A stretch of 64,000 nucleotides of DNA from an uncultured bacterium (GTDB taxonomy: Bacteria > CAIJMQ01): assembly GCA_903821905.1 (NCBI GenBank), contig CAIJMQ010000001.1, positions 1 through 64,000 on the forward strand, given 5' to 3'. The translations under genes and the position numbers were made by a program. The notes beneath the pieces were generated by a model that saw only the letters and a program-made list of their open reading frames with translations, was not told the origin of the DNA and did no database searches. This document shows, piece by piece, positions 25,687 through 34,271 of this stretch (position 1 is the stretch's first letter; every line of letters begins with the position of its first letter).

Positions 25687-26622
25687 TTACTTTTCCAGCG
25701 CAATGTAATAATCGAGATGTTCCAGGATTTTTTGCCAGGGGTCGAACTCAAGGCCGAAATCCTTTTTCATCTCGGAGACATCCCAAAAACTTCCACCTTC
25801 TCCCCAGCCCTTATCAACCAACTCCACGTGGCTCTTTGAACCTATCTTTTCCACAGCTGCTTTAGCGATGTCATACCATGAGACAAATTTTTTGGAGAGG
25901 CCGAGATATGTTTTCCGATTCATATTCCCGTGAAGAACTTCTATATAGAGCTTTGCCAAGTCGCCTGCCCAAATGAATTGAGTGCCGTCATTCTTGGTGA
26001 CGGATATAGGTTCGTTTTGTACTGCGTTTCTTACAATGTTGCGAAAACGCGTATCACCCTGGATACTGCCTCCAGGAACTACGGGATTTCCAAATACGTA
26101 GCCTGGGCGGATGATGTTGACCCGTATCGGATAAAGATGTGATTGTGCAGTGATAAAATTTTCACTGGCTGCCTTCGTTGCGCCATAGAATGTTGCAGGG
26201 TGTTGTTTGGTAGTTGAGGTAACACTTTTGAGGTCTTTCTCGGCTTCGTCCCGTGGACCCATGTAAAGGCTGTCATTCACTGCCGTGGACGAGGTGTAGA
26301 TAAAGTGTTTCACTTTTGCCTGCGCCGCCGCGTTGGACAGAAACACAGTCGGCAGTGTATCGTCTAAAAGAACTTCCCATCCGGTTTTCTTGGTGTAATT
26401 CAGCGCGACCAGGATACAGGCATCTTTTCCAATGACTAATTTCCCGAGCAGCTTTCGGTCAGTGATGTTGCCCTGCACAATTTCAAGCGCATTGATTTTG
26501 TTAAGTTCCGGCACCTTGTTACGGTTGCGGGCCAGGATGGTTACGTGATGTCCATGTTTCACGAGTTCCATGGCTACGTACGAACCGATGAAACCCGTTC
26601 CACCAGTCAAGAATATTTTCAT
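25687..26622 (-). CDS. Extended short-chain dehydrogenase (NAD-dependent epimerase/reductase)
   Basis: A 311-aa Rossmann enzyme with the NAD(P) glycine motif GGTGFIGSYVA (residues 7-17), the catalytic YGATKAA (Tyr-x-x-x-Lys) and a Ser/Thr-rich YTSSTAVN segment, as in dihydroflavonol-4-reductase-like and nucleotide-sugar epimerase-like proteins. An AAAAAAGGAG ribosome-binding site lies upstream. The local base composition is visibly richer in G and C than in the flanking hydrogenase genes, which may indicate transfer. Substrate not predictable. Confidence 0.85.
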   Translation of the reverse strand: MKIFLTGGTGFIGSYVAMELVKHGHHVTILARNRNKVPELNKINALEIVQGNITDRKLLGKLVIGKDACILVALNYTKKTGWEVLLDDTLPTVFLSNAAAQAKVKHFIYTSSTAVNDSLYMGPRDEAEKDLKSVTSTTKQHPATFYGATKAASENFITAQSHLYPIRVNIIRPGYVFGNPVVPGGSIQGDTRFRNIVRNAVQNEPISVTKNDGTQFIWAGDLAKLYIEVLHGNMNRKTYLGLSKKFVSWYDIAKAAVEKIGSKSHVELVDKGWGEGGSFWDVSEMKKDFGLEFDPWQKILEHLDYYIALEK

Positions 26623-26646
26623 GATTTCTCCTTTTTTCTGCCGATT

Positions 26647-27510
26647 TTAGATTCTAACACGTGAGAAAAATTCGGGCAATCCATATATCCCATCGATTCT
26701 TAACCTGAAGAGTGCTCCTGCACCTGTGCCTTCTTTGGCTTTGGTGCTTTCTGTGAGCGCAGTCGTAACATATATATCGCCTAAATTATCACCACCGAAT
26801 GTAACACTTGAAACTTTCTTTGCGGGAAATTCAATGCGTCTTTTTTCTTTGCCATCGTGCGTATAACGATATAGTGCACCACCATCCCACCGTGCAGACC
26901 AGATATAACCTTGTGAGTCAACTGTCATACCGTCAGGTGTTCCTGCATTTTCGGGTGTCTGTAGCCATAGACGCTGATTAGTCAGCGTGCCTGTTTTTTT
27001 ATTGTAATCGAAAATATAGATAGTACGTAGAAGCGAATCGGTATAGTACATTTGTCTATGGTCTGGTGTAAATGCCATACCATTTGATATGCCTATACCT
27101 TCAAGAATTGAACGCAAAGAGCCGTCTGTGTCAAGGCGATAGAGGCGACCGCGGTGCTCGAGTGTACCAATTGTCCCGCAGAATACTCGTCCCTCCGGAT
27201 CTGCAATTACATCATTAAAACGGCTATTACGTTCGGTGGGAATTTCCTTCACAATGTAATCAAGTTTGCCGTTATGCCATTTAGCAATTGCCCCGTGCGC
27301 CATGAACAAAAGAAGCGCGCCGTCGGCTTGAACGGTGAAGCCGCCTACCGGAATACCGCTGTAGCATTGTTCGTGATTTCCAGTAGCAGGGTCATAACGA
27401 AAGAGTTTGCCTCGAGGAATATCGGTCCAATAAATACGATGTTCTAACGGATGCCACAGTGGGTTCTCACCGGTGTGACATTGATAATCGGCAATAAGTT
27501 CAGGTTGCAT
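26647..27510 (-). CDS. SMP-30/gluconolactonase-type lactonase
   Basis: A six-bladed beta-propeller hydrolase that opens sugar lactones using a divalent metal. Metal ligands visible: Glu in TGENPLWH, Asn in RFNDVIADPEGR, Asn in GISNGMAFTPD and Asp in PDGMTVDSQG. 287 aa is typical. No signal peptide, so cytoplasmic. With the SDR and hydrolase downstream it could form a small sugar-oxidation route (dehydrogenase plus lactonase). It is first in the minus-strand block and divergent from hypC across 57 bp. Confidence 0.9.
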   Translation of the reverse strand: MQPELIADYQCHTGENPLWHPLEHRIYWTDIPRGKLFRYDPATGNHEQCYSGIPVGGFTVQADGALLLFMAHGAIAKWHNGKLDYIVKEIPTERNSRFNDVIADPEGRVFCGTIGTLEHRGRLYRLDTDGSLRSILEGIGISNGMAFTPDHRQMYYTDSLLRTIYIFDYNKKTGTLTNQRLWLQTPENAGTPDGMTVDSQGYIWSARWDGGALYRYTHDGKEKRRIEFPAKKVSSVTFGGDNLGDIYVTTALTESTKAKEGTGAGALFRLRIDGIYGLPEFFSRVRI

Positions 27511-27567
27511 AGGTTTATTCTAACTGCAAATGCAAGAAAAAGAAAGATTTGATAAGATTGCATTACT

Positions 27568-27780
27568 ATGTGTTTAGCGATACCAATGAAGGTGGTAAAA
27601 ATAGAGGGCCCTAGTGGAATTGTTGAGCTTGGAGGAGTGAAGAGGAATATTAATCTTGAACTCCTTGATGGTGTTAGAGTTGGGGAATATGTAATAGTCC
27701 ACGCAGGTTTTGCTATACAGAAGATAGATGATAAAGAAGCAGAAGAGACGATTGAGATTTTAAAAGAAATAGCTAAATGA
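27568..27780 (+). CDS. hypC: HypC, hydrogenase assembly chaperone
   Basis: 70 aa beginning MCLAIPMKV, with the essential Cys2 that carries the Fe(CN)2CO unit together with HypD. The conserved VGEYVIVHAGFAI segment is present. No ribosome-binding site is visible; TAAGAT at 27553-27558 lies 9 nt from the ATG, so translation may be leaderless. The stop overlaps hypD by 4 bp. Confidence 0.95.
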   Translation: MCLAIPMKVVKIEGPSGIVELGGVKRNINLELLDGVRVGEYVIVHAGFAIQKIDDKEAEETIEILKEIAK

Positions 27781-28871
27781 AATACATTGACGAGTTTAGA
27801 AATCCGGAACTGACGAAGAAGCTTATTGCGAAGATAAGCGGGATGGTTTCGGATTATAAGAAAGATATAAAACTAATGGAGGTTTGCGGAACGCATACGG
27901 TAGCTATTTCACGTGCAGGGTTAAGAAAACTTTTTCCGCCAAACCTTAAACTGCTTTCGGGACCGGGGTGTCCTGTATGTGTAACGCCCAATAATTATCT
28001 TGACAGGGCGATTGCTTACTGCCGAAAAAACGATGTTATTGTGATTACTTTTGGCGATATGATGAAAGTTCCCGGCTCAACTTCTTCTTTGGAGAAGGAA
28101 AAGAGTAGGGGAGCAGATATTCGGGTTATTTATTCGCCCATTGATGCTTTGAAGATTGCGAATGATAATCCGAAGAAGAAAATAATATTTCTCGGAGTAG
28201 GGTTTGAAACGACTTCTCCAACTATTGCTGCAACTATCAAAACTGCCGAAGCAGGGAATATTAAAAACTTCCTTGTTCAGTCAGGGCATAAAGTTATCCC
28301 GCCGGCAATGGAAACACTTCTTGCAGATAAAGAAGTAAAAGTGGATGGCTTTATATGCCCCGGTCACGTAAGCACGATTATTGGCTCTATTCCTTATGAG
28401 TTCATACCTAAAAAATATAATATTCCCTGTGTTATTGTGGGGTTCGAGCCGCTTGATGTAGTTGAGGGTGTCTACATGCTTGTTAAGCAGATTGTTGAGG
28501 GAGAAAAAGCAAGTGTCCAGGTTCAATACACCCGTTCGGTGAAAAGAGAAGGAAATCCCAAAGCTGTTGTGCTTATGGGAGAAGTGTTTGAACGAGAAAA
28601 TTCCAACTGGCGGGGTTTAGGGATGATTTCCCAAAGCGGATTGAAGATAAGAAAAGAGTTCTCGGCTTTTGATGCTGTGAAGAATATAGAAGTTAAGGTA
28701 GAACCTACAAAAGAAAATAGACAGTGTATATGCGGTGAGGTTTTAAGGGGAGTAAAGAGCCCGCTGCAATGTAAACTCTTCGGGAAAATGTGCACTCCAG
28801 AAAATCCTATAGGTGCGTGTATGGTTTCTTCGGAAGGTACTTGTGCAGCATATTATAAGTATGGGGAGTAA
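27777..28871 (+). CDS. hypD: HypD, iron-sulfur scaffold for Fe(CN)2CO assembly
   Basis: 364 aa with the family motifs MEVCGTHT (Cys for iron ligation), GPGCPVC, FGDMMKVPG, GVGFETTSPT and FICPGHVSTIIG, plus the C-terminal [4Fe-4S] cysteines (CICGEVLRG, CKLFGKMC, CMVSSEGTC). It reduces carbamoyl-derived thiocyanate on HypE to cyanide and passes it to iron with HypC. Overlaps hypC by 4 bp in ATGA. Confidence 0.96.
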   Translation: MKYIDEFRNPELTKKLIAKISGMVSDYKKDIKLMEVCGTHTVAISRAGLRKLFPPNLKLLSGPGCPVCVTPNNYLDRAIAYCRKNDVIVITFGDMMKVPGSTSSLEKEKSRGADIRVIYSPIDALKIANDNPKKKIIFLGVGFETTSPTIAATIKTAEAGNIKNFLVQSGHKVIPPAMETLLADKEVKVDGFICPGHVSTIIGSIPYEFIPKKYNIPCVIVGFEPLDVVEGVYMLVKQIVEGEKASVQVQYTRSVKREGNPKAVVLMGEVFERENSNWRGLGMISQSGLKIRKEFSAFDAVKNIEVKVEPTKENRQCICGEVLRGVKSPLQCKLFGKMCTPENPIGACMVSSEGTCAAYYKYGE

Positions 28872-28967
28872 AGTCACAGTTCTTCTTTGACTTCTTTCTT
28901 TATATCTTATATATTTAGCTCTCAACAACTGAAATTAAAGGTAACATACAAACAAAAGGAGATGGTT

Positions 28968-29669
28968 ATGTTAAAACGAGTTTTTGCAGTAGCTTTAGTA
29001 GTAGGTATAGTTTCGTGCGGGATGGTATTTGCTCAAGATAAGGGGAAAGGGTTGAATACCGATTCCGAAAAATTGAGTTACACATTAGGAATGGATATCG
29101 GGAAATTTTTAAAAGATGTGCCCAGAGATATCGATTTCGAGATTTTCATCCAAGGTATTAAGGATAGTTTTAACGGAGATACGACTATTCTTACAGAGGA
29201 AGAGGCAACACAAATAAAACAGGAGTTTATTAAAGAAATACAGGCGGAAAATATGAAAAAGATGGAAGAAATAGCTGCAAAAAATAAAAAGGACGGTGAA
29301 ACATTTCTTGCTGAAAACAAGAAGAAAGCAGGAGTTAAAACTACAAAAAGTGGTCTACAGTATGTAATATTGAAAGAAGGAAATGGTCCGACTCCTAAGA
29401 TAGATGATAAAGTCAAAGTGCACTACCGTGGCACTCTAATTGACGGAACAGAGTTTGATAGTTCTTATGCACGCGGTGAACCGGTTACATTCCAATTGAA
29501 TAGTGTAATTACCGGTTGGACTGAAGGATTACAGCTTATGAAAGTAGGAGGGAAATATAAATTGTTCGTTCCTTCGGAGCTTGGATATGGCGAACGTGGT
29601 GCTGGTACTCAAATCGGCCCGGATACTGTGCTAATATTTGAAGTAGAATTGTTAGGAATCGAGAAATAA
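28968..29669 (+). CDS. Exported FKBP-type peptidyl-prolyl isomerase (Mip/FkpA-like)
   Basis: A 233-aa folding catalyst with a signal peptide (residues 1-24; VFA-QD cleavage, though IVSC could also act as a lipobox), an N-terminal helical dimerisation region (about 30-125, lysine/glutamate-rich) and a C-terminal FKBP domain (VKVHYRGTLIDGTEFDSSY...FVPSELGYGERG). It acts in the periplasm or at the envelope. The start at 28968 is set by AAAGGAG 8 nt upstream. It lies between hypD and hypB, but it is not the cytoplasmic nickel-binding SlyD: it has no His-rich tail and it is exported. Confidence 0.9.
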   Translation: MLKRVFAVALVVGIVSCGMVFAQDKGKGLNTDSEKLSYTLGMDIGKFLKDVPRDIDFEIFIQGIKDSFNGDTTILTEEEATQIKQEFIKEIQAENMKKMEEIAAKNKKDGETFLAENKKKAGVKTTKSGLQYVILKEGNGPTPKIDDKVKVHYRGTLIDGTEFDSSYARGEPVTFQLNSVITGWTEGLQLMKVGGKYKLFVPSELGYGERGAGTQIGPDTVLIFEVELLGIEK

Positions 29670-29681
29670 GAAAATAATTAA

Positions 29682-29734
29682 AACAAGGGACGGTTCTATT
29701 TTAAAACAATAGCAAAATAGAACCGTCCCTTGTT
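29682..29734. repeat. Perfect 21-bp inverted repeat (MITE-like palindrome)
   Basis: Left arm 29682-29702 and right arm 29714-29734 are exact reverse complements, with an 11-nt loop (29703-29713). The arms contain GGGACGGTTCT. It lies between the FKBP gene and hypB. A weak T-run (CCTTTTT) follows on the plus strand, so it may also stop transcription after FKBP. The long perfect arms with no coding content fit a small mobile palindromic repeat. Confidence 0.7.
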
Positions 29735-29749
29735 ATCCTTTTTAACCTT

Positions 29750-30421
29750 ATGAAAATTATTCAGCCAAGAGAAGGCGAAACGTTTGATATTGAGTTGGAA
29801 GAATCGCTACTTTCTAAGAATAGAGAGTTGGCTGATAATAATAGAAAAATCTTAGATGAAAATGAAATCATTGCGATAGATGTTATGGGTTCTATCGGCT
29901 CAGGCAAGACATCTCTTATCAAGAATTTAATCAAAGGACTTAAAGCTGGACATAGAATTGGTGTAATTGCCGGTGACCTTACTACTGAAATAGATGCGGA
30001 AAGGCTAAGAGAAGGAAGCACTCAAGTTTTGCAGGTTAATACGGGCAAAGAATGTCATCTGGATGCAAATCTTATAAAAAGAGCTTTAGAAAACATTAAA
30101 CTGAAAGAAATTGATATATTGTTTATAGAGAATGTTGGTAATCTTATATGTCCTGCGGAATTTCCTCTAGGCGCTCATAAAAGATTAGTTGTCATTTCAG
30201 TTACAGAAGGCCCTTATATGGTTGTAAAACATCCATTTATATTCAGAGAAGCAGATATTGTTGTAATCAATAAGATTGACCTTCAGGTTCAAATGGGTGT
30301 TTCTGCGGCTAAGCTAAAAGAAGATGTGTTAAAGATAAACAAAAAAGCCAAGGTTGTTCTTACGAATTGTGTAACTGGAGAAGGTGTTAAAGAGATTATC
30401 AAATGCATGAACTTTCAGTAG
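29750..30421 (+). CDS. hypB: HypB, GTPase for nickel insertion
   Basis: A SIMIBI GTPase delivering nickel to the hydrogenase large subunit with HypA. P-loop GSIGSGKTSL near residue 47; further family motifs GVIAGDLTTEIDAERL, CHLDANLIKRAL, FIENVGNLICPAEFPLG and VVINKIDL. 223 aa. There is no His-rich N-terminus, so it lacks a nickel-storage segment. It overlaps hypA by 19 bp. Confidence 0.95.
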   Translation: MKIIQPREGETFDIELEESLLSKNRELADNNRKILDENEIIAIDVMGSIGSGKTSLIKNLIKGLKAGHRIGVIAGDLTTEIDAERLREGSTQVLQVNTGKECHLDANLIKRALENIKLKEIDILFIENVGNLICPAEFPLGAHKRLVVISVTEGPYMVVKHPFIFREADIVVINKIDLQVQMGVSAAKLKEDVLKINKKAKVVLTNCVTGEGVKEIIKCMNFQ

Positions 30422-30771
30422 CAAATCAGATAGTTGAACGAGCTTTAGAAGTAGCCAAAGAAAAGAAAGCAAAAAAGATTAAAAGTATAGAACTTGCTGT
30501 GGGGGAATTAAGTTTGCTTGGAGAAGAACAGTTAAAGTTCTGGGTGAAAGAAATACTTAAGAGTAAAGAGATTGGTAAAGATGTACAGATAAAGGTAAAT
30601 TCAGTTAAAGCGAAGATAAAATGTAAGAAATGCGGATATGAGGGGAATTTGAAGCCAGCCAATCAAGACCATTTCCAGCCCGTGTTTTTCTGCCCGGATT
30701 GCGGAGAAAGTGATATTCAAATAGAGGGAGGCAGAGATTGCGTAATAAAAAAGGTACAAGTACAAATATAA
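30403..30771 (+). CDS. hypA: HypA, nickel metallochaperone
   Basis: 122 aa starting MHELSVA, where His2 binds nickel. The zinc site is CKKCGYEG and CPDCGES, about 20 residues apart. It hands nickel to the hydrogenase with HypB. The start lies within the end of hypB and the end overlaps hypE. Confidence 0.95.
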   Translation: MHELSVANQIVERALEVAKEKKAKKIKSIELAVGELSLLGEEQLKFWVKEILKSKEIGKDVQIKVNSVKAKIKCKKCGYEGNLKPANQDHFQPVFFCPDCGESDIQIEGGRDCVIKKVQVQI

Positions 30772-31781
30772 GACGGGTTCTTCTTGCTCACGGTGACGGC
30801 GGGAAGTTAATGCACCAGCTTATAGAAGAAGTCTTCAGAAAAAAATTCAATAACGAAATATTAAATGAGCTGAATGATTCTGCGGTTATTAAGTCATTTC
30901 TTCCTAAAAATTCAAAGCTCTCTTTTACGACAGATTCTTATGTAGTAAATCCTCTCTTTTTCCCGGGCGGAGATATAGGAAAACTTGCAATATGCGGCAC
31001 GATAAATGACTTGGCGGTTACAGGTGCAAAACCTTTATACATATCCTCTGCTTTTATAATCGAAGAAGGTTTGGAATATAAAATCTTAGAAAAAATAACC
31101 GATTCTATGGCGAGAATTGCCAGACAAGAGAATGTGAAGATTGTTACTGGTGATGTTAAAGTTGTAGAAAAGGGCAGTGCTGATAAGCTCTTTATCAATA
31201 CTTCTGGTATAGGTGTCATAGGTAAAGACATTAATCTTTCCCAAAAAACAATAGTTGCAGGAGACAAAGTCATTGTAAGCGGTTCGATTGGTGAACACGG
31301 TTTAGCTATTTTGTCTGCAAGAGGTAACTTCGATTTTCAAAGCAAAACAAGAAGCGATTGCGCATCTTTGGCGGGTCTTATTGCACAAATGCTCAAAACT
31401 TCAAAAAACATAAAATTCATGCGCGACCCTACAAGAGGTGGTTTGGCTACTACATTAAACGAAATAGTTGGAGGAATGGATTTCGGGATTTCAATAAATG
31501 AAAAAGATGTCCCAATAAAAGAAGAAGTTAAAGCCATTTGTGAGATTCTTGGATTCGATCCTTTGTATATGGCAAATGAGGGTAAAATTGTTGCGATTGT
31601 GTCCAATAAAGATGCTGATACGATATTGAAAGCTATGCGTAACCACCCATTAGGTAAGAATAGCCGGATCATAGGTGAAGTTATCAAAACTCCAAAGCAA
31701 AAAGTCATATCAAAAACAAAAATTGGTGGTACACGAATAATAGAAATGCTAACTTCTGCCCAGTTGCCGCGAATTTGTTGA
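30738..31781 (+). CDS. hypE: HypE, carbamoyl dehydratase
   Basis: 347 aa of the AIR-synthase fold. It dehydrates the carbamoyl group on its C-terminal cysteine to thiocyanate; the protein ends in PRIC, the required terminal Cys. Motifs: AHGDGGKLMHQLI (family: AHGSGG), TTDSYVVNPLFFPGGDIG, DPTRGGLATTLNE. The start is a TTG with a strong GGGAGG box 7 nt upstream; no ATG lies nearby in frame. It overlaps hypA by 34 bp. Confidence 0.94.
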   Translation: MRNKKGTSTNIRRVLLAHGDGGKLMHQLIEEVFRKKFNNEILNELNDSAVIKSFLPKNSKLSFTTDSYVVNPLFFPGGDIGKLAICGTINDLAVTGAKPLYISSAFIIEEGLEYKILEKITDSMARIARQENVKIVTGDVKVVEKGSADKLFINTSGIGVIGKDINLSQKTIVAGDKVIVSGSIGEHGLAILSARGNFDFQSKTRSDCASLAGLIAQMLKTSKNIKFMRDPTRGGLATTLNEIVGGMDFGISINEKDVPIKEEVKAICEILGFDPLYMANEGKIVAIVSNKDADTILKAMRNHPLGKNSRIIGEVIKTPKQKVISKTKIGGTRIIEMLTSAQLPRIC

Positions 31782-31803
31782 TTTTCTTTTTTAATCTCCC
31801 AAA

Positions 31804-31832
31804 ATGATATGCGGAGCTTTTTTCTGTATAAT
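31804..31832 (+). promoter_or_regulatory. Promoter before the NrdG-like gene
   Basis: -35-like ATGATA (31804-31809), 17-bp spacer, perfect -10 TATAAT (31827-31832); a CGGAG box precedes ATG 31853. Confidence 0.55.
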
Positions 31833-31852
31833 TAATATCGGAGTAATTCAAT

Positions 31853-32584
31853 ATGCAGAGGGAATCTACTAAATTAACAATAAAAGGTTTTATTCGGAAC
31901 TCACTTCTTGACTGGGACGGGAAGATTGTATCAACCCTTTATACGCCAAACTGCAATTTCCGCTGTCCGTTTTGTCAGAATGCTGAGCTTGTCCTAACTC
32001 CCGAGAAATTAGAAACTATTCCTCTGGAAGTAATTGGAGAATATCTAAAGAACAATAAAGGATGGGTCGATGGGGTATGTATAACCGGTGGGGAACCCTG
32101 CATGTATAAAGATTTGCCTGAATTCATTAGAGAAATCCGTAAACTCAATATGTTGATTAAACTAGATACAAATGGGGGATTCCCTGTTTTACTTCAGGAT
32201 ATAATCGAGAAGAAATTAGTGGATTATGTAGCTTTGGATATAAAAGCGCCTTTGGATTTAGCATCATATTCAAAAGTGGTTGGTGTAAATAATCCCAAAG
32301 TTTTGGAGAATGTTAAAGACAGTATAAAATTAATAATGGATTCCGGTATAGATTATGAATTCAGAACTACAGTTGTTCCGACTTTGCACGAAGAGAAAGA
32401 TATAGAACAGATAGCTAAATTTATCAAAGGAGCAAAGAAGTACGCTCTTCAAAATTTTTCTACCCAGGGGGAAATATTAGACCCGAAATTTAAGGATATT
32501 AAACCTTATCACATAGAAATTTTATATAGAATACAGAGGATAGTATCTGTCTATGTAAAGAAATGTGTTGTTAGAGGAAGCTGA
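31853..32584 (+). CDS. Radical SAM activase, NrdG-like (anaerobic ribonucleotide reductase activating type)
   Basis: 243 aa with the SAM-cluster motif CNFRCPFC near residue 39 and the SAM-binding ITGGEPCMY. The opening GFIRNSLLDWDGK is characteristic of the NrdG-like group often annotated as anaerobic ribonucleoside-triphosphate reductase activating protein. It would install a glycyl radical on NrdD; no nrdD is in the window. 5 bp before lipA, so probably co-transcribed. Confidence 0.82.
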   Translation: MQRESTKLTIKGFIRNSLLDWDGKIVSTLYTPNCNFRCPFCQNAELVLTPEKLETIPLEVIGEYLKNNKGWVDGVCITGGEPCMYKDLPEFIREIRKLNMLIKLDTNGGFPVLLQDIIEKKLVDYVALDIKAPLDLASYSKVVGVNNPKVLENVKDSIKLIMDSGIDYEFRTTVVPTLHEEKDIEQIAKFIKGAKKYALQNFSTQGEILDPKFKDIKPYHIEILYRIQRIVSVYVKKCVVRGS

Positions 32585-32589
32585 CAATA

Positions 32590-33474
32590 ATGAAAACTTT
32601 AATAAAAAATAAACTGCCCAAAGTAAGGTTGTCTTCTGATATGAGAGGATATGAAAACATGCTGGATATGATACGAGAAAAAAGCTTGAACACGGTATGC
32701 CAGGAGGCAGATTGTCCGAATATATTTAATTGTTTTTCAAAGGGCACTTTAACATTTATGATTCTCGGAGATATCTGTACGAGGAATTGTTCTTACTGCA
32801 ATGTTAAAACGGGAAGTCCTTTACCTTTGGATGAAAATGAGCCAAAGAAAATTGCAGGTGTGATTAAGGAACTTGCACTAGATTATGTAGTTATTACATG
32901 TGTAACAAGGGATGATTTGAAAGATGGTGGTGCAAGTGTTTTTGCTGAAACAGTCAGAGAAATAAAAAATAGGAATCCTGAGTGTAAAGTTGAATTATTG
33001 ATCTCAGATTTAAATGGTAATGAGAATGCTTTGAAGGTAGTTATAGGTGCAAATCCCGCAGTAATAGGTCATAATATTGAAGTTGCAAGAGAACTTTTTC
33101 CTCAAATGAGGCCACATGGAGATTACGAAAGGTCGATAGATTTGCTTAAAAATCTTAAAAAATATGACCCGGATATCATAACAAAATCAGGGATAATGGT
33201 AGGGTTGGGCGAAACACAGGAAGAAATAATCCGGACCATTAAAGATATAAAAAATACAGATTGCGATATAATAACGATAGGGCAATATCTTGCTCCAAGT
33301 GCGAAGCATGCTTTAGTAAAGAAATTTTATAGTATGGAAGGATTTTCTTTCTTTAAAAAATTAGGAGAATCACTAGGTTTTAAATGTGTAGAATCCGGAT
33401 CATTAGTGAGAAGTTCATTTAATGCGAGTCAATCTTATGAAAAGATAAGGAGAAAAATATGCGCCGTTTCTTAA
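32590..33474 (+). CDS. lipA: LipA, lipoyl synthase
   Basis: Inserts two sulfur atoms into octanoyl-H-protein/E2 domains. 294 aa with both clusters visible: the auxiliary cluster CQEADCPNIFNC (C-x4-C-x5-C, about residues 37-48) plus a serine from the C-terminal VRSSFNA motif, and the radical SAM cluster CTRNCSYC (about residues 66-73). No signal peptide. It overlaps the following IMPase-like gene by 16 bp. Confidence 0.94.
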   Translation: MKTLIKNKLPKVRLSSDMRGYENMLDMIREKSLNTVCQEADCPNIFNCFSKGTLTFMILGDICTRNCSYCNVKTGSPLPLDENEPKKIAGVIKELALDYVVITCVTRDDLKDGGASVFAETVREIKNRNPECKVELLISDLNGNENALKVVIGANPAVIGHNIEVARELFPQMRPHGDYERSIDLLKNLKKYDPDIITKSGIMVGLGETQEEIIRTIKDIKNTDCDIITIGQYLAPSAKHALVKKFYSMEGFSFFKKLGESLGFKCVESGSLVRSSFNASQSYEKIRRKICAVS

Positions 33475-34271
33475 AAGGAAGAGATAAGTCGGGAATAGAA
33501 GCAGCAAGAAAAGCAGGCAAGATCCTTATTGAAAATTTTAATAAAATCCACAAAATCAGCAAAAAAGCGGATGGTACTCTGGTTACAGATGTTGATTTGA
33601 AGATGGAAAAACAAATTGTAAATATAATCCGAAGAAAATTCTCGGGTGACGAGATACTTTCAGAGGAAAACGCATATCCTGTAAAAGGGGCTCATTATAA
33701 ATGGATAATTGACCCGCTGGACGGAACACACAATTATATCCGCGGTGTAAACATAGTAGGTATTTCAATTGCACTTGCCTTCAATAAGGAAATTGTAATG
33801 GGGATTATATATATGCCGTTTACAGAAGAACTTTATTTTGCTTCCAAAGGGGAAGGTTCATATCTGAATGGCAAAAAAATATATGTGTCCAATAAAACCC
33901 TTAGAGAAACTACTCTTATTTATGATAGTAATGTAATAAATGAGCAGACTGAGGTTATGCTTCAGCATCTAAAAAAACTTAAGAACAAAGTTTTTATTAT
34001 TATGAGAATGTTCGGTTCTACAGCGAGAAGTCTTTCTTATATTGCTGAAGGTAAAGCCGATTTAGAAATAGAATACACGGACAAGGTATGGGATTTCGCA
34101 GCAGGGGCTTTACTAATAGAAGAAGCGGGCGGAAAATTTACCAACCACAAAGGTAAGCATTGGGATATAAACAATACGGATTACATAGCTTCAAACGGAC
34201 TTATACACAATGAAGTTTTAAAAATAATAAATAATCATTCAAAAGATTTACAAAGTGGTGAGATATGTTAA
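33459..34271 (+). CDS. Inositol monophosphatase family phosphatase
   Basis: A 270-aa Mg-dependent phosphatase. Metal-binding motifs: SEENAYP, DPLDGTHNYIRG (family DPxDGTxNF) and WDFAAGALLIEEAGG. Substrates in the family include inositol-1-phosphate, fructose-1,6-bisphosphate and PAP; the sequence alone cannot decide. Overlaps lipA by 16 bp and the lipoprotein gene by 7 bp. Confidence 0.9.
   Translation: MRRFLKGRDKSGIEAARKAGKILIENFNKIHKISKKADGTLVTDVDLKMEKQIVNIIRRKFSGDEILSEENAYPVKGAHYKWIIDPLDGTHNYIRGVNIVGISIALAFNKEIVMGIIYMPFTEELYFASKGEGSYLNGKKIYVSNKTLRETTLIYDSNVINEQTEVMLQHLKKLKNKVFIIMRMFGSTARSLSYIAEGKADLEIEYTDKVWDFAAGALLIEEAGGKFTNHKGKHWDINNTDYIASNGLIHNEVLKIINNHSKDLQSGEIC

Noticed and set aside
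28968-29669. SlyD-type nickel chaperone
   Set aside because: There is a signal peptide and a Mip-like helical domain, and no histidine-rich tail.
30738-30771. Frameshift or misassembly between hypA and hypE
   Set aside because: The overlap is explained by a TTG start with a GGGAGG box; hypE is complete through its PRIC terminus.
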